DNA of 64,000 bases from contig NC_007777.1 in assembly GCF_000013345.1 (NCBI RefSeq), positions 1,364,001 through 1,428,000 of the forward strand, given 5' to 3'. Positions 49,551 to 59,156 of this stretch are shown piece after piece. A program made the translations under genes and the position numbers. This DNA is from Frankia casuarinae (lineage in GTDB: Bacteria; Actinomycetota; Actinomycetes; Frankiales; Frankiaceae). Position 1 is the stretch's first letter. Each line of letters starts with the position of its first letter. Under the pieces are notes generated by a model. The model did no database searches. It was given only the letters and a program-made list of their open reading frames with translations, and was not told the origin of the DNA.

Positions 49551-52238
49551 GTGCTGGTGGTTCCGACCCCGCTTCATGTCACCACCCCCGCGGGGGAGGT
49601 GACGCTCACCGGAGACAAGCCGGTCGTGGTGGGGCGGGCCCGTGCGGCCGACATTGTGATCAACGATGGCCGGGTGTCGCGCCGGCATCTGGTGCTGCAT
49701 CCCGACGTCGGCGGATGGCGGATCGAGGACATCAGCGCCAACGGTCTGTGGCGGGATGGCTGCCGTGTGGGCGGTCTCGCCGTCTCCGGGGAGCTTCGGC
49801 TCCGGCTCGGCGCGGTGGACGGACCCGAGGTGGTGCTCGTTCCGCGTCCGGCCCCGCCGATGATCCCGCCGACCGCGCCGACCCACAGCCCGGGCGGGGC
49901 GCCCATCCCCCTTGCCGGCCCGTCGCCCTCGTCTTGGCCGTCGCCGTCGCTGCCATCGCCGCCGGGCGCGGCGGTGCCGGGCATGGAATGGTGGTCCGAA
50001 CCGGCGCCGGGCGCTGCGTCGGCGCCCGTCCCGTCGGCGCCCGCGCAGTCGGGCGGGCCCGACCCGGCCGTGGGGCAGGCGACGATGGTGCACGACCGGC
50101 GGCGCGTGTATCCGCTGACGATCGGACGGGTGCGGATGGGCCGCTCCCGCGACAACGACATCAACGTGGGCGACCTGCTTGCCTCCCGCCATCACGCCGA
50201 GCTGCATATCTCGGTGGCCGGCGTCGAGCTCATCGACCTCGCCTCCGCCAACGGCACCTTCGTCAACGGCCACCGGGTCACCCGGGCACGGGTGATACAA
50301 CGCGACATCATCGCCATCGGCCATCATCTGTTCCAGCTCGAGGGAAACTCGCTCGTCGAATACGTCGACTCCGGTGACGTGGCCTTCGAGGCGCAGGCGC
50401 TGTCGGTGTGGGCCGGCACCAAGCAGCTCATGCACGACATGACCTTCCGGCTGCCGGGCCGTTCCCTGCTCGGTGTCGTCGGACCGAGCGGGGCCGGCAA
50501 GTCCACGCTGCTCAACGCTCTCACCGGCTTCCGACCGGCGGACCAGGGATCGGTGATCTACGCGGGACGTGACCTCTACGCCGAGTACGACGAGTTGCGA
50601 CGCCGGATCGGGTACGTGCCGCAGGCCGACCCGCTGCATGACCAGCTGACCGTGCGTGAGGCTCTGGTATACGGCTCGGAACTGCGTTTCCCCGCCGACA
50701 CCACCGCCAAGGAGCGGCGGGCCCGGGTGGAGGAGGTCATCGGCCAGCTTGGACTGACCGCGCACGCCGACACACCGGTCTCCCGGCTCTCCGGCGGCCA
50801 GAAGAAGCGCACCAGCGTCGCGCTGGAGCTGCTCACCCGGCCCTCTTTGCTGTTCCTGGACGAGCCGACCTCCGGTCTGGACCCGGCCAATGACCAGTCC
50901 GTGATGGAAACCCTGCGGGGCCTGGCGAAGGGCGGCGGCGCCGGCTCCGGCGACGAGACCGGCCGGACCGTCATCGTCGTCACCCACAGTGTGCTGTTCC
51001 TGGACCTGTGCGACTTCATCCTCGTGCTCGCGCCCGGCGGGCACGTGGCCTACTTCGGGCCGGCGGATGGGGCGCTGCGCTTCTTCGGCAAGGAGGACTT
51101 CCGCGAGTTCGCGGCGGTGTTCCGCGAGCTCGAGGCCACTCCGGGCGAGGAGATGGCGGAGCGGTTCCGGGACTCGGAGTTCTTCGTACCCTCCGCGATC
51201 GTGGCGCCCGCGGTGCGCAAGGCACCGCCGGAGCTGCCCAGCGTGCGCCAGCAGCCGGTCCGGGCCCAGCTCGCGACGCTGACTCGACGGTACTGGCGGG
51301 TCGTGCTCGCCGACCGGTCGTACTTACGGCTGATCATCGCCTTCCCGTTCCTGCTCGGCGTCGTCCCGCAGGTGATCCGCGCCCCGGACGGGCTGCGTGC
51401 GTTACCCCAGGCACCGAACACCGACGCGACGAAGGTCCTCCTCGTTCTGGTGCTGTGTGCCTGTTTCATGGGCATGGCCAACTCGGTCCGGGAGATCGTC
51501 AAGGAGCGGCCGATCTACCGGCGGGAACGCACGATCGGGCTGTCCCGCACCGCCTACCTTGGATCGAAGATCATTCTGCTGACCGGGATCACCACCGCCC
51601 AGTGTCTTGTCTTCACCCTGATCGGGCTGGTGGGCCGGACCCCGCCGAGGGCGGTCGTGCTCGGCTCGCCGGTGCTGGAGTGTCTGATCGCGGTGGGGGT
51701 CGCGGCGCTCGCCTCGATGATGATCGGTCTGCTGGTCTCGACGCTGATCGACAACGCGGACAAGACCATGCCGATCCTGGTCCTGGTCACGATGGGTCAG
51801 CTGGTGTTCTCCGGGGGACTGACCTCGCTGGTCGGGCGTCCCGTGCTGGCGCAGATCAGCCTGCTCGTCCCGGCTCGCTGGGGGTTCGCGGCCCTGGCGT
51901 CCACGGACGATCTCAACGACGTCAGCAAGTTCGGTAACGAGACCCTGCGGACCGACCCGACCGACGGGCTGTGGAAGCACAGCGTGACGATCTGGGTCCT
52001 CGACATCGTGATCTGCGTGCTGATCGGTGTCGTGGCACTGATCCTCACTGCCGTCATGCTGCGCCGGATCGAACCGAAGGTCACCCGGCCGACGGGTGCC
52101 GGGCCAGGGCCGGCCACTGGTCCGGGTTCGGGTTCGGGAGGGTTGTCGGGAGGGTTGTCGGGTCCGCGGCTGTATGGCACCGGGGTTCCCCCGGCGCACG
52201 GTTCCAGGACCGGTCGGTCCATGCCGCTGCGCGGCTGA
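49551..52238 (+). CDS. FHA-FHA-ABC exporter (Rv1747-like)
   Basis: 895 residues from GTG 49551, with GAGGGAGA just upstream. FHA1 at about 20-85 (VVVGRARAADIVINDGRVSRRH). A Pro-rich linker. FHA2 at about 185-265 (IGRVRMGRSRDNDI, SRHHAELH). The ABC ATPase has Walker A GPSGAGKST near 312, signature LSGGQKKR near 413 and LLFLDEPTSGLDP near 433. An ABC-2 membrane domain with about six helices follows (about 580-860). This order equals Mycobacterium Rv1747, an exporter whose FHA domains bind phospho-Thr made by Ser/Thr kinases. Regulation by an unlinked kinase is therefore likely. Confidence 0.93.
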   Translation: MLVVPTPLHVTTPAGEVTLTGDKPVVVGRARAADIVINDGRVSRRHLVLHPDVGGWRIEDISANGLWRDGCRVGGLAVSGELRLRLGAVDGPEVVLVPRPAPPMIPPTAPTHSPGGAPIPLAGPSPSSWPSPSLPSPPGAAVPGMEWWSEPAPGAASAPVPSAPAQSGGPDPAVGQATMVHDRRRVYPLTIGRVRMGRSRDNDINVGDLLASRHHAELHISVAGVELIDLASANGTFVNGHRVTRARVIQRDIIAIGHHLFQLEGNSLVEYVDSGDVAFEAQALSVWAGTKQLMHDMTFRLPGRSLLGVVGPSGAGKSTLLNALTGFRPADQGSVIYAGRDLYAEYDELRRRIGYVPQADPLHDQLTVREALVYGSELRFPADTTAKERRARVEEVIGQLGLTAHADTPVSRLSGGQKKRTSVALELLTRPSLLFLDEPTSGLDPANDQSVMETLRGLAKGGGAGSGDETGRTVIVVTHSVLFLDLCDFILVLAPGGHVAYFGPADGALRFFGKEDFREFAAVFRELEATPGEEMAERFRDSEFFVPSAIVAPAVRKAPPELPSVRQQPVRAQLATLTRRYWRVVLADRSYLRLIIAFPFLLGVVPQVIRAPDGLRALPQAPNTDATKVLLVLVLCACFMGMANSVREIVKERPIYRRERTIGLSRTAYLGSKIILLTGITTAQCLVFTLIGLVGRTPPRAVVLGSPVLECLIAVGVAALASMMIGLLVSTLIDNADKTMPILVLVTMGQLVFSGGLTSLVGRPVLAQISLLVPARWGFAALASTDDLNDVSKFGNETLRTDPTDGLWKHSVTIWVLDIVICVLIGVVALILTAVMLRRIEPKVTRPTGAGPGPATGPGSGSGGLSGGLSGPRLYGTGVPPAHGSRTGRSMPLRG

Positions 52239-52388
52239 GCGGTCAGTCCTCCCCGTAGCCCACGCCCCGGAGCAGGTATCCCGGCGATCTCCCTCGCGAG
52301 CCGGGCCGTGAGGGGGACCGCTATGCCCCTATATGTGGGTCGACGTGGCGCGAGTGGCCGCAAATCCAAAACCCCCCGCAGCGACCGG

Positions 52389-52403
52389 TTATCGTAGCGA
52401 TAA
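52389..52403. promoter_or_regulatory. palindrome upstream of the GT4 gene
   Basis: TTATCG-TAG-CGATAA, perfect 6-bp arms in otherwise GC-rich DNA, 41 bp upstream of the start at 52444. Possible operator or promoter-overlapping site. Confidence 0.4.
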
Positions 52404-52443
52404 GGTGAGCCGACCGAAGTTCGCTCGCGGTGGGGGATTGGGT

Positions 52444-53682
52444 ATGGAGATCGTCTTCTTGTGCGAGCAGTATCCGCCGATCATCTGGGACGGGGCGGGA
52501 GTCTACACACACGACATCGCTCACGCCCTGGTCGCGCTCGGTCATCGGGTTCATATCCTTTGCGCCCAGGGGCGCTACCGCACGGACGAAGATCATGACG
52601 GAGTGATGGTGCACCGGCGGCCGCTCCTGCGGTTGCCCGTCACCAGGTTTCTCGGTCCGCTCGGCCGGTCGTTTCAGGGGGAGAACCATCCTCGCGATTC
52701 GCTCTCCCTGCGGTTCGTTCTCGCGGTCTCCTATGCTTTTTGGCTGCGTCGTCTCGGTCTGCGTCCCGACGTGATCGAGACTCAGGACGGCGAGACCCGG
52801 GGCCTGCGTACCGCCCTGCGCCGCGATATTCCCCTCGTGATCCACCTGCACACCCCGACGATGATGGACGTGCGTCTGCGGGACGGCCGGCTGCACGGCA
52901 GGGGCGCGGTGGCCGACCGGATCGACCGGTTCTCCGCGCTGCGCGCCGACGCGCGCACCGCTCCCTCCGAGCTGATCGTCACCACGCTGCGCGGTTTCGG
53001 CTGGCTGGATAAGGACACCGACGCGGACGTCATTCCTTACCCGTTCGACCGGTCCCCGTACATGGAGGTGGCTTCGCCCCGGCACACCGACCCGACGTTG
53101 CTCGTCGTCGGACGGCTCGAATGGCGCAAGGGGCTGGACGTCCTGATCGAGGCGGCCGCGCTGCTGAAGAAACGGGGTGTCGAGGTAACGGTGGTCTTCG
53201 CCGGTCAGTCCTCGGGCACGATCGAGGGCGTGGCGACCGGGACCTGGCTGGAGCAGCAGGCGGTCAAACTCGGCGTCACCTGCCGTTTCGCCGGCCACCT
53301 GACCCGTCCCGAGCTGGTCAAGGCCTATGAGGAGGCACGGGTGGTCGTCGTGCCGAGCCGGTTCGAGAGCTTCTCCATCGCGGGTCTCGAAGGAATGGCC
53401 TCGGGACGCCCGGTCGTCGCGACCGCGACGACCGGGGTGGCCACCTGGGTGGCGAAATGGAAGGGCGGCACGGTCGTTCCGCCGGAGGACGCCCCCGCAC
53501 TCGCCGACGCCCTGGAACCTTTCCTCACCGACCCGGAGCTCGCGGAGACGGTGGGTGCCCGCGGTCGGGTCGGCACCGCCGAGCTCGAGCCGCTGCGTAT
53601 CGCCGCCCTGCGGGAGAAGGTCTACCAGAAGGCCATCGACCGTTTGCGGGCGCGCCACGGAAAAACCTCCGCCGTGGCATGA
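52444..53682 (+). CDS. family 4 glycosyltransferase
   Basis: 412 residues from ATG 52444, where the GT4 start MEIVFLCEQYPPIIWDGAGVYTHDIAHAL lies; the frame is open further upstream but non-homologous. GT-B C-domain motifs: LLVVGRLEWRKGLDVLIEAA, FAGHLTRPELVKAYEEARVVVVPSRFESFSIAGLEGMASGRPVV. It is probably an alpha-hexosyl or mannosyl transferase for a surface glycan, glycolipid or compatible solute. It stands alone between the FHA-ABC gene and the DHODH gene. Confidence 0.88.
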   Translation: MEIVFLCEQYPPIIWDGAGVYTHDIAHALVALGHRVHILCAQGRYRTDEDHDGVMVHRRPLLRLPVTRFLGPLGRSFQGENHPRDSLSLRFVLAVSYAFWLRRLGLRPDVIETQDGETRGLRTALRRDIPLVIHLHTPTMMDVRLRDGRLHGRGAVADRIDRFSALRADARTAPSELIVTTLRGFGWLDKDTDADVIPYPFDRSPYMEVASPRHTDPTLLVVGRLEWRKGLDVLIEAAALLKKRGVEVTVVFAGQSSGTIEGVATGTWLEQQAVKLGVTCRFAGHLTRPELVKAYEEARVVVVPSRFESFSIAGLEGMASGRPVVATATTGVATWVAKWKGGTVVPPEDAPALADALEPFLTDPELAETVGARGRVGTAELEPLRIAALREKVYQKAIDRLRARHGKTSAVA

Positions 53683-53750
53683 GGGTAGCGACCCGGATCA
53701 TCGATTGCCGGTCACGAACCTGATCCAGGCGAAAACCCTAGGGTAGGGTC

Positions 53751-54692
53751 ATGAGCGGTCTGTGCGGTGTCTCCCTGGAACATCCGATCATGAACGCGGC
53801 TGGCACCTGCAAGACCGCCGAGGATGTCGAGACGTTCGCCCGGTCGGCGGTCTCGATGATCGTCGTTGGTTCGATTACCCGGGAACCGCGGTCAGGTAAC
53901 TCCGGCAACGTCTACTGGCCCGGCCGGGTCTACTCGTTGAACGCGCTCGGGCTTCCCAACCGCGGGCTGGACTACTATGCCGCGCATCTGCCCGGTATGG
54001 TGCGGCGCGCTCACCGGGCGGGCAAGCCGTTGACCGTCAGCGTCGCCGGGTTCGGTGTTGACGAGTACCGCGAGATCTCCGCGGTCGTGGCGCGGACCGG
54101 GGTCGACCTGATCGAACTGAACCTGGCCTGCCCGAACATCTGGGACGGCGGAACGCAGAAACGCATCGCCTGCTTCGATCCCGGGCACACCGCGACGATC
54201 TGCACGGCGGTGGGCGACACGCTGGTGGCGCAGGCTGGTGCCGATCCGGCCCGACGCGTCCCCTACGGAGTCAAGATCTCGCCGTTCTCCGATCCGTCGG
54301 CCCTGGTGGAGCTCGCAACGGTGATCGATGAGGTTGCCGCGCGTCCCGGTGGCCCGCGGTTTGTCACGGCGGTGAACACCTTCCCCAACGCCTTCGCCGT
54401 TGACGATGCGCACCGACCAGTCGTCGACGTCGAGCTCGCCGGTATGAGCGGGCCGGCGCTCAAGCCCGTCGGGCTCGGTCAGGTGCGCCAGCTACGCCGC
54501 CTGCTCCCGGAGAGTGTGGACATCATCGGGGTTGGGGGTGTGACCGGCGGTCGTGACGTCGCCGACTACCTGCTGGCCGGGGCCACCGCGGTCCAGGCCG
54601 CCACCGCGTTCTGGAACCGTGCGGAGGATCCGGCCGTCTTCGGTGCCATTCTGTCCGACTGGATCGACCACACCGACCCGGCCGTCCCCTGA
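53751..54692 (+). CDS. class 1 dihydroorotate dehydrogenase-like flavoprotein
   Basis: 313 residues. The FMN TIM barrel is shown by NAAGTCKTAEDVE, SLNALGLPNRGLDYY, ELNLACPNIWDGG (Cys in the position of the class 1A catalytic Cys), VKISPF, VNTFP and IIGVGGVTGGRDVADYLLAGATAVQ. It should oxidise dihydroorotate to orotate with a soluble acceptor. No pyr genes flank it, so a paralogue acting on another dihydropyrimidine-like substrate is possible. Confidence 0.85.
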   Translation: MSGLCGVSLEHPIMNAAGTCKTAEDVETFARSAVSMIVVGSITREPRSGNSGNVYWPGRVYSLNALGLPNRGLDYYAAHLPGMVRRAHRAGKPLTVSVAGFGVDEYREISAVVARTGVDLIELNLACPNIWDGGTQKRIACFDPGHTATICTAVGDTLVAQAGADPARRVPYGVKISPFSDPSALVELATVIDEVAARPGGPRFVTAVNTFPNAFAVDDAHRPVVDVELAGMSGPALKPVGLGQVRQLRRLLPESVDIIGVGGVTGGRDVADYLLAGATAVQAATAFWNRAEDPAVFGAILSDWIDHTDPAVP

Positions 54693-54773
54693 AAAGGGTT
54701 TCATGCGTGTTTTCCGTATATCTTCCCGACATATTTTTTTCACGTCCTCGGCACGGGAGCCTGTCGCGCCGGA

Positions 54774-55325
54774 TCAGCCTCCGGCTGCCGCGTTTCTCGG
54801 TGCCGCTCGGCCCGGCTGCTCGGCGGTGTTCTCCGGGCCGTTTCCCGGGACCAGGGAGATCCGCCGGTCCGGCGGTGGAAACGTCAGCCGGAACGTGAAG
54901 GCGGTGGCGGTCGGGCCGTGGGCCCGCAGGTGACGAACCCGGTCCTCGGCCTCGTCCGTCCCCGGCCGATGCCCGGCGGGTACCCACCACAGGGCGTTGG
55001 TCGTCCGCTGGATGGGATGAAACCACTCGCGCCGACGGTGTAGGAACGCCCCGTGGCCGCTATGGAAGACGAAGTTGGCCAGTGCCTCCACCGACTCCCA
55101 CACGGTCAGGTTCACGATGATCGCATGGTCGCCGTCGCCCTCCCACACGAACGTGCGCACGGCGGTGTCGCCATCCTCGGGCCGCGGGCGCCAGACGACA
55201 CCAGACTGCCGGTCGCCGAGCGTGTTGGTGGGGGTGAGACCGGCGACGAAGTCGGTCAGCGCGGAGGAGCCGGGCGGCGCGAGCAGTCGGGCGATGTTCA
55301 CCTGGGCCAGATGGTAACCCGTCAT
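54774..55325 (-). CDS. DUF3291 protein (dimeric alpha/beta-barrel fold)
   Basis: 183 residues. It begins MTGYHLAQVNIARLLAP and continues with NLTVWESVEALANFVF, HRRREWFHPIQRTTNALWWVPAGH and FTFRLTFPPP, the standard DUF3291 pattern. Relatives resemble antibiotic-biosynthesis monooxygenases but have no proven activity. It converges with the DHODH gene. Confidence 0.85.
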   Translation of the reverse strand: MTGYHLAQVNIARLLAPPGSSALTDFVAGLTPTNTLGDRQSGVVWRPRPEDGDTAVRTFVWEGDGDHAIIVNLTVWESVEALANFVFHSGHGAFLHRRREWFHPIQRTTNALWWVPAGHRPGTDEAEDRVRHLRAHGPTATAFTFRLTFPPPDRRISLVPGNGPENTAEQPGRAAPRNAAAGG

Positions 55326-55840
55326 GAAGGCAGCCTAGGGAGGTTGTCGCGCCGCCGCCAGGAATATCGGTCAATTACCGGTCGATCATGATCGGCGAGT
55401 CGGCGGGTGCAATTTCTACCAGTTTTTCGATGCCGATCGGAACAGCCAGCGAACAGTAACCCCGCCACGAACGGGCCGGCTGATGCCGATGCCTCCCGAT
55501 CGGCGCCCCATCGTGGGGCTGTCAGATGATCCGTCAGGTGGTGTCGCCGTCGAGGACTCCGCTGGAGCCACCCGGATGGACTCACCCGAGTCGATCATGC
55601 GCGCCTCCCACCTATTGGCAACGGCGACGCTACTCTCCGTAGTCGGAGGTGCCGGGAGGGGAAGATCCCAGGATCCCGGGGCGGGCTGTGTCACTTACGT
55701 GGAAGCGCGTTTCTCCGCGGAAATCAGCCTGAGTGCGGATCGCTCGAGCTCGGCCGGTGATCCAATTTCGGTTCTCGCTGGCCGAAATGGCCTCCACCGC
55801 CGGCAGTATTTGGTCATTTTCTATTAGCCATGGGGGAATC
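55326..55840. other. 515-bp intergenic region
   Basis: Divergent gap between the DUF3291 gene and the Lys/Asp-repeat gene. The right 60 bp are AT-richer and probably hold the repeat-protein promoter. Frames seen on either strand lack ribosome sites and similarity. Confidence 0.45.
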
Positions 55841-56296
55841 ATGGGAAGTTCCGCAAGGAGAAAAGCCGCAGTTGTCGCTCTGTCCACGACGGCGGCTCTG
55901 GTCGTCGCCGCGGGGCCCGCGGCCACGAGCGCGTTGGCCTTCGATGGTCACGACGGCCCGAAGGACAAGCACGTCACCAAGCACGTCGTCAAGGAGCACT
56001 GGACCAAGATTCGCTGGGAGAAGGAGAGCTGGGACAAGAAGGTCTGGGAGGCCAAGGACAAGAAGGGCCGGGACGACAAGGACAAGAAGGACTGGGACGG
56101 TAAGGACAAGAAGGACTGGGACGGTAAGGACAAGAAGGGCCGGGACGACAAGGACAAGAAGGACTGGGACGGTAAGGACAAGAAGGGACGGGACGACAAG
56201 CACAAGAAGGACTGGGACGGTAAGGACAAGAAGGGCCGGGACGACAAGGGTGGGCACCAGAAGGACGACTGGGACTGGAACTGGGACTGGGCCTGA
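55841..56296 (+). CDS. secreted Lys/Asp-rich tandem-repeat protein
   Basis: 151 residues from ATG 55841, with GGGGGA upstream. A signal peptide (ARRKAAVVALSTTAALVVAAGPAATSALA, cleavage near 33) precedes an almost entirely charged mature chain. It has a lead region with repeated Trp (HWTKIRWEKESWDKKVWEAK), then alternating octads DKKDWDGK and DKKGRDDK, ending DWDWNWDWA. No enzymatic domain is present. The regular Lys-Asp-Trp spacing suggests a polyampholyte that binds cell wall, polysaccharide or metal, or a dehydration protectant. I do not recognise a named family. Confidence 0.75.
   Translation: MGSSARRKAAVVALSTTAALVVAAGPAATSALAFDGHDGPKDKHVTKHVVKEHWTKIRWEKESWDKKVWEAKDKKGRDDKDKKDWDGKDKKDWDGKDKKGRDDKDKKDWDGKDKKGRDDKHKKDWDGKDKKGRDDKGGHQKDDWDWNWDWA
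56055..56250 (+). repeat. 24-bp tandem coding repeats
   Basis: About eight units of 24 bp encode alternating DKKDWDGK and DKKGRDDK octads inside the secreted-protein gene. The near identity of units at DNA level points to recent duplication or gene conversion and to length variation between strains. Confidence 0.8.
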
Positions 56297-56513
56297 GCTG
56301 ACGAGAGGACCTGGACGGAGCGCCACTGAAATATGGCGAACCGCTAGGAGAAACGTGTAGCGGCGTTGGCGAGGGTGTCCGGAACGGATTCCGATCGGCA
56401 ATGCCCGCCCGGGTTCTTTGGCCGGCGCGGTGCCGGACACCATGGCGCTGCGGTGTCCGGCACTCACGTTTCATGGCCATCACGCGCGGGTGGCGGGAAT
56501 GTGGCGCTCCGGC

Positions 56514-57511
56514 TTACCTCCGGCGGGCGAGGATGCGGTAGGCGTTCGACCGGCTGCCGGCGGTCAGATAAGGCCGGCTCATCGCGTCCAGGGCCAGGCC
56601 TGCCACGAATGCGGGGACCATGGCGGCCGCGGTCAGCGCCCGGACCCTCCGCGGGCGGCCCGGCTCCTCCTCGGTGCGCCACGCTGAGGACGGTGACGGC
56701 GCGACAGTCTGGAGCAGCCCGTACAGGGCCATCACCGGGTCCCCCCGCTGATGGACGTCACCGAACCGGATCTCCTGGACCGCGAAGCCACGTTCGCTCA
56801 GGGCAGCCGCCAGATTGGCCGCCGGCATAAGGTGCTGATGTTGCGGAATCAGCCATCCCGGCCACAGTTGGCGGTACATACGGGCCGCGGGGCTCTCCGG
56901 ATTCGGTACCTCGAGCAGCAGATGGCGGCCCGGGGCCAGCGCGAGTGCGGCGGCATCCAGTTCGGCCAGCGGATCCCGGGTGTGTTCGAGGTAGTGGAAC
57001 ATGCTGATGACGTCGTACTGGTCAGCCAGATCGGCGGCGATATCGGGAAATAATCCGCGGTAGGCCCGATCCACCCAGCGTCGGCGTTCCGCCTCCTCGA
57101 TGCCCGCCCCGATGTCGAGTGCGTCGAACGACGTCGTCGGCCAGACCGTTCTCGCCACGTTACAGAAATGTCCATGGCCGCCTCCCACGTCCAACCAGCG
57201 ACGGGGCGTCGGTATCGACAGGCTGGCCCGGTGGAGATAAGGGCCCGGGCTGAATCCGAAGACCTCCTCGATCATGGCGGCGCCGAGCCCGTCGTAGAAG
57301 TCCCGGTAGTAGAAGTCCAGACCTTCGAAGGAGAGTCGGGGATTCTGGAAGACGTGGCCGCAGTCGCCGCACCGGTCGTAGCGGAACCGGCCGGGCTTCC
57401 CCTGGGAGACGTCGCGGCCATTCATGCGTACGGAGAGGTCGTTTCCGCCGCACCACGGGCAGGTCGTGCGAGGCGACTCGAGGAACCGGTCAAGACCGCC
57501 GGCGAGCTCCC
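56514..57511 (-). pseudogene. methyltransferase gene, 3' part (split by ISAs1-type IS)
   Basis: This frame contains a zinc-ribbon-like CPWCGG followed by CGDCGHVFQNPRL, then a class I SAM methyltransferase domain with motif I WLDVGGGHGHFC. No ATG, GTG or TTG exists in frame between the insertion sequence and the internal ATG at 57425, which lies after the first Cys pair, so the gene has lost its 5' end. The frame joins exactly to the fragment at 59147-60108 once the IS and one target copy are removed. A shortened methyltransferase from ATG 57425 could still be made but would lack half of the zinc site. Confidence 0.85.
57502..57511. repeat. target-site duplication, left copy
   Basis: GCGAGCTCCC, identical to 59147-59156, directly abuts the left inverted repeat of the insertion sequence. 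Confidence 0.95.
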
Positions 57512-59146
57512 CAGGGTGACCCGCAAAGTCATTGATGCAGGTCAGCGGGGTTGTCGAGAGTGAGGATGGCCAGGAGCAGGGCGTTGTCGTGTCGGATTCT
57601 GCGGATGGTCGGGGCGATGCGGTTATGGCCAGCGAGGCGAATCAGCCCGATGATCAGGTTACGGAGTGTGGTCATGATGCGGGGCAGTGGGCCGGTCCGA
57701 ACCCGCGAGGCATCCTCACGGAACGTCACATCGCGCACCCAGTGGACCTTGTTCTCGATCGTCCAATGCCCTCGGGCGTAGCCCGCGAGATCAGCGGGTG
57801 TGACCGCGTCGAGGGTGAGGCTCGTCAGGACGTGGACCGTGACAGTGCTCGGGATCGTCCGGGTGACCCGGGCCCGGCCCGTGCCGGTGGTCACGGTCCG
57901 CCGGACATGACGGCGGATCCGCGCCACGGTGCGGGCGTGGGGATAGCGGGCACGGATCGCCTCGCTGGCCTGGGCCAGCTGGATGGTGCGTCGTTCGAAC
58001 CGTCCATGGGCCCTGCCCTCGGCGCTGTGCCCGATCGGGATCTTCGTCCAGTCGGTCGCCTGGTGGCAGTCGACCGACAACGCCGGGGTGTTCGCCTTCA
58101 CCGTGAACACGAAGTGCGCTCCCAGCTCGGTGACGATCAGGTCGGCGTGGGCGCGGGTCGTGTGCAACGCATCAGCGGTTACCACCACCCCATCCAGCGG
58201 ATCATGGGAATGCAGTTCGCGGAGCAGCGGTGCGAACGCGGTGACCTCGTTCGTCTTCGCGCCGACCTCATGCTCGGCGAGCACCACACCCGTGCCGTGT
58301 TCGGCGACCGCGAGCAGGTGCGGTGCCCGCCCCTCAGGCCCAGCCGCGCCACGCAGGGTCTTCCCGTCGACCGCGACCACCCGCCGCCCACCACCACGGG
58401 CCTGGCGGGCGCGGGCCGCGGCGAACATCCCGACCGCCCTCGCCAGCGCCGAGCTGTCCACCGCGGACAGGACCCGGATCATCGTGTCCACCGACGGTGC
58501 CTGCGGCTGCCCGGTCACCGGATGGACCCGCGCCCCGAGAGCGGTCAGGACCTGCGTCGGGGCGTGCGCAGCCCAGGCCGCGATCTCCTCCACCGACTTC
58601 TCCCCCGCGGCGACCGCTGCGGCGGACAGTCCCAGGATCACCGGGAGCCGGTGACGTATCCCTCGCGGGTCCCGCGGGTCAGGCACCCCGGCGAGTACGT
58701 CGGCGAGCCCCTGCACCTCACCGCCGTGCGCCCCCAGGACCCGCAGCGACCGCCGCATCCGGACCAGCTGCCCCGACCCGGCCTGTCCGAGATCGGTGGG
58801 AGTGACGGGCATGCGAGACTGGACCGGCAACGGGGCTCCCTACGGCTGGTGATCTAGGCAATCCCCGTCCTACCGGGACCCCGTTGCCTCACCGCAGCCA
58901 CCCTCACCGTGGTGGCCCGCCGTTGTTCCCCCGGACCCCACGGCCCCACCGCCCCACCCACCCCACCGGCTGTCACAGAACGTCATCGGTGGCGTTTCCG
59001 CCGGCGCCGGAACCCACCCTCACACGCGCTACTCACAGCGACGAAACAGCAGCCGGGCCCGGATCCTCACACCACCACCGGCCCCAGCCCCCCGCACCCC
59101 GTCTCACACCGTCTACCTGCACAAACAGACTTTGCGGGTCACCCTG
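57512..59146 (-). mobile_element. complete ISAs1-family insertion sequence, 1635 bp
   Basis: The ends are perfect 19-bp inverted repeats, CAGGGTGACCCGCAAAGTC at 57512 and its complement ending at 59146, with a further shared TGCAGGT block inside each end. The element is flanked by a 10-bp duplication GCGAGCTCCC, within the range known for ISAs1. It carries one transposase gene on the minus strand. The 316 bp between the transposase start and the right end (58831-59146) hold no gene. Perfect ends and duplication indicate recent insertion. Confidence 0.95.
57529..58830 (-). CDS. ISAs1-family transposase
   Basis: 433 residues from TTG 58830 (GGGAG five bases upstream); ATG 58812 is an alternative. 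Family motifs: VLAGVPDPRDPRGIRHRLPVIL, the DDE core VAVDGKTLRGA (first Asp), VVTADALHTTRAHADLIV (second Asp) and ENKVHWVRDVTFREDASR (Glu). It ends NPADLHQ two bases inside the 19-bp left repeat. The reading frame is full length, so the element is probably active. Confidence 0.95.
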   Translation of the reverse strand: MPVQSRMPVTPTDLGQAGSGQLVRMRRSLRVLGAHGGEVQGLADVLAGVPDPRDPRGIRHRLPVILGLSAAAVAAGEKSVEEIAAWAAHAPTQVLTALGARVHPVTGQPQAPSVDTMIRVLSAVDSSALARAVGMFAAARARQARGGGRRVVAVDGKTLRGAAGPEGRAPHLLAVAEHGTGVVLAEHEVGAKTNEVTAFAPLLRELHSHDPLDGVVVTADALHTTRAHADLIVTELGAHFVFTVKANTPALSVDCHQATDWTKIPIGHSAEGRAHGRFERRTIQLAQASEAIRARYPHARTVARIRRHVRRTVTTGTGRARVTRTIPSTVTVHVLTSLTLDAVTPADLAGYARGHWTIENKVHWVRDVTFREDASRVRTGPLPRIMTTLRNLIIGLIRLAGHNRIAPTIRRIRHDNALLLAILTLDNPADLHQ

Positions 59147-59156
59147 GCGAGCTCCC
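59147..59156. repeat. target-site duplication, right copy
   Basis: GCGAGCTCCC directly follows the right inverted repeat ending at 59146. Confidence 0.95.

Noticed and set aside
57532-58857. A 441-residue plus-strand frame across the insertion sequence
   Set aside because: Antisense of the transposase; no start signal and no similarity.
57512-59146. Composite transposon carrying the methyltransferase
   Set aside because: Only one IS copy is present, and the flanking 10-bp duplication shows simple single-element insertion.
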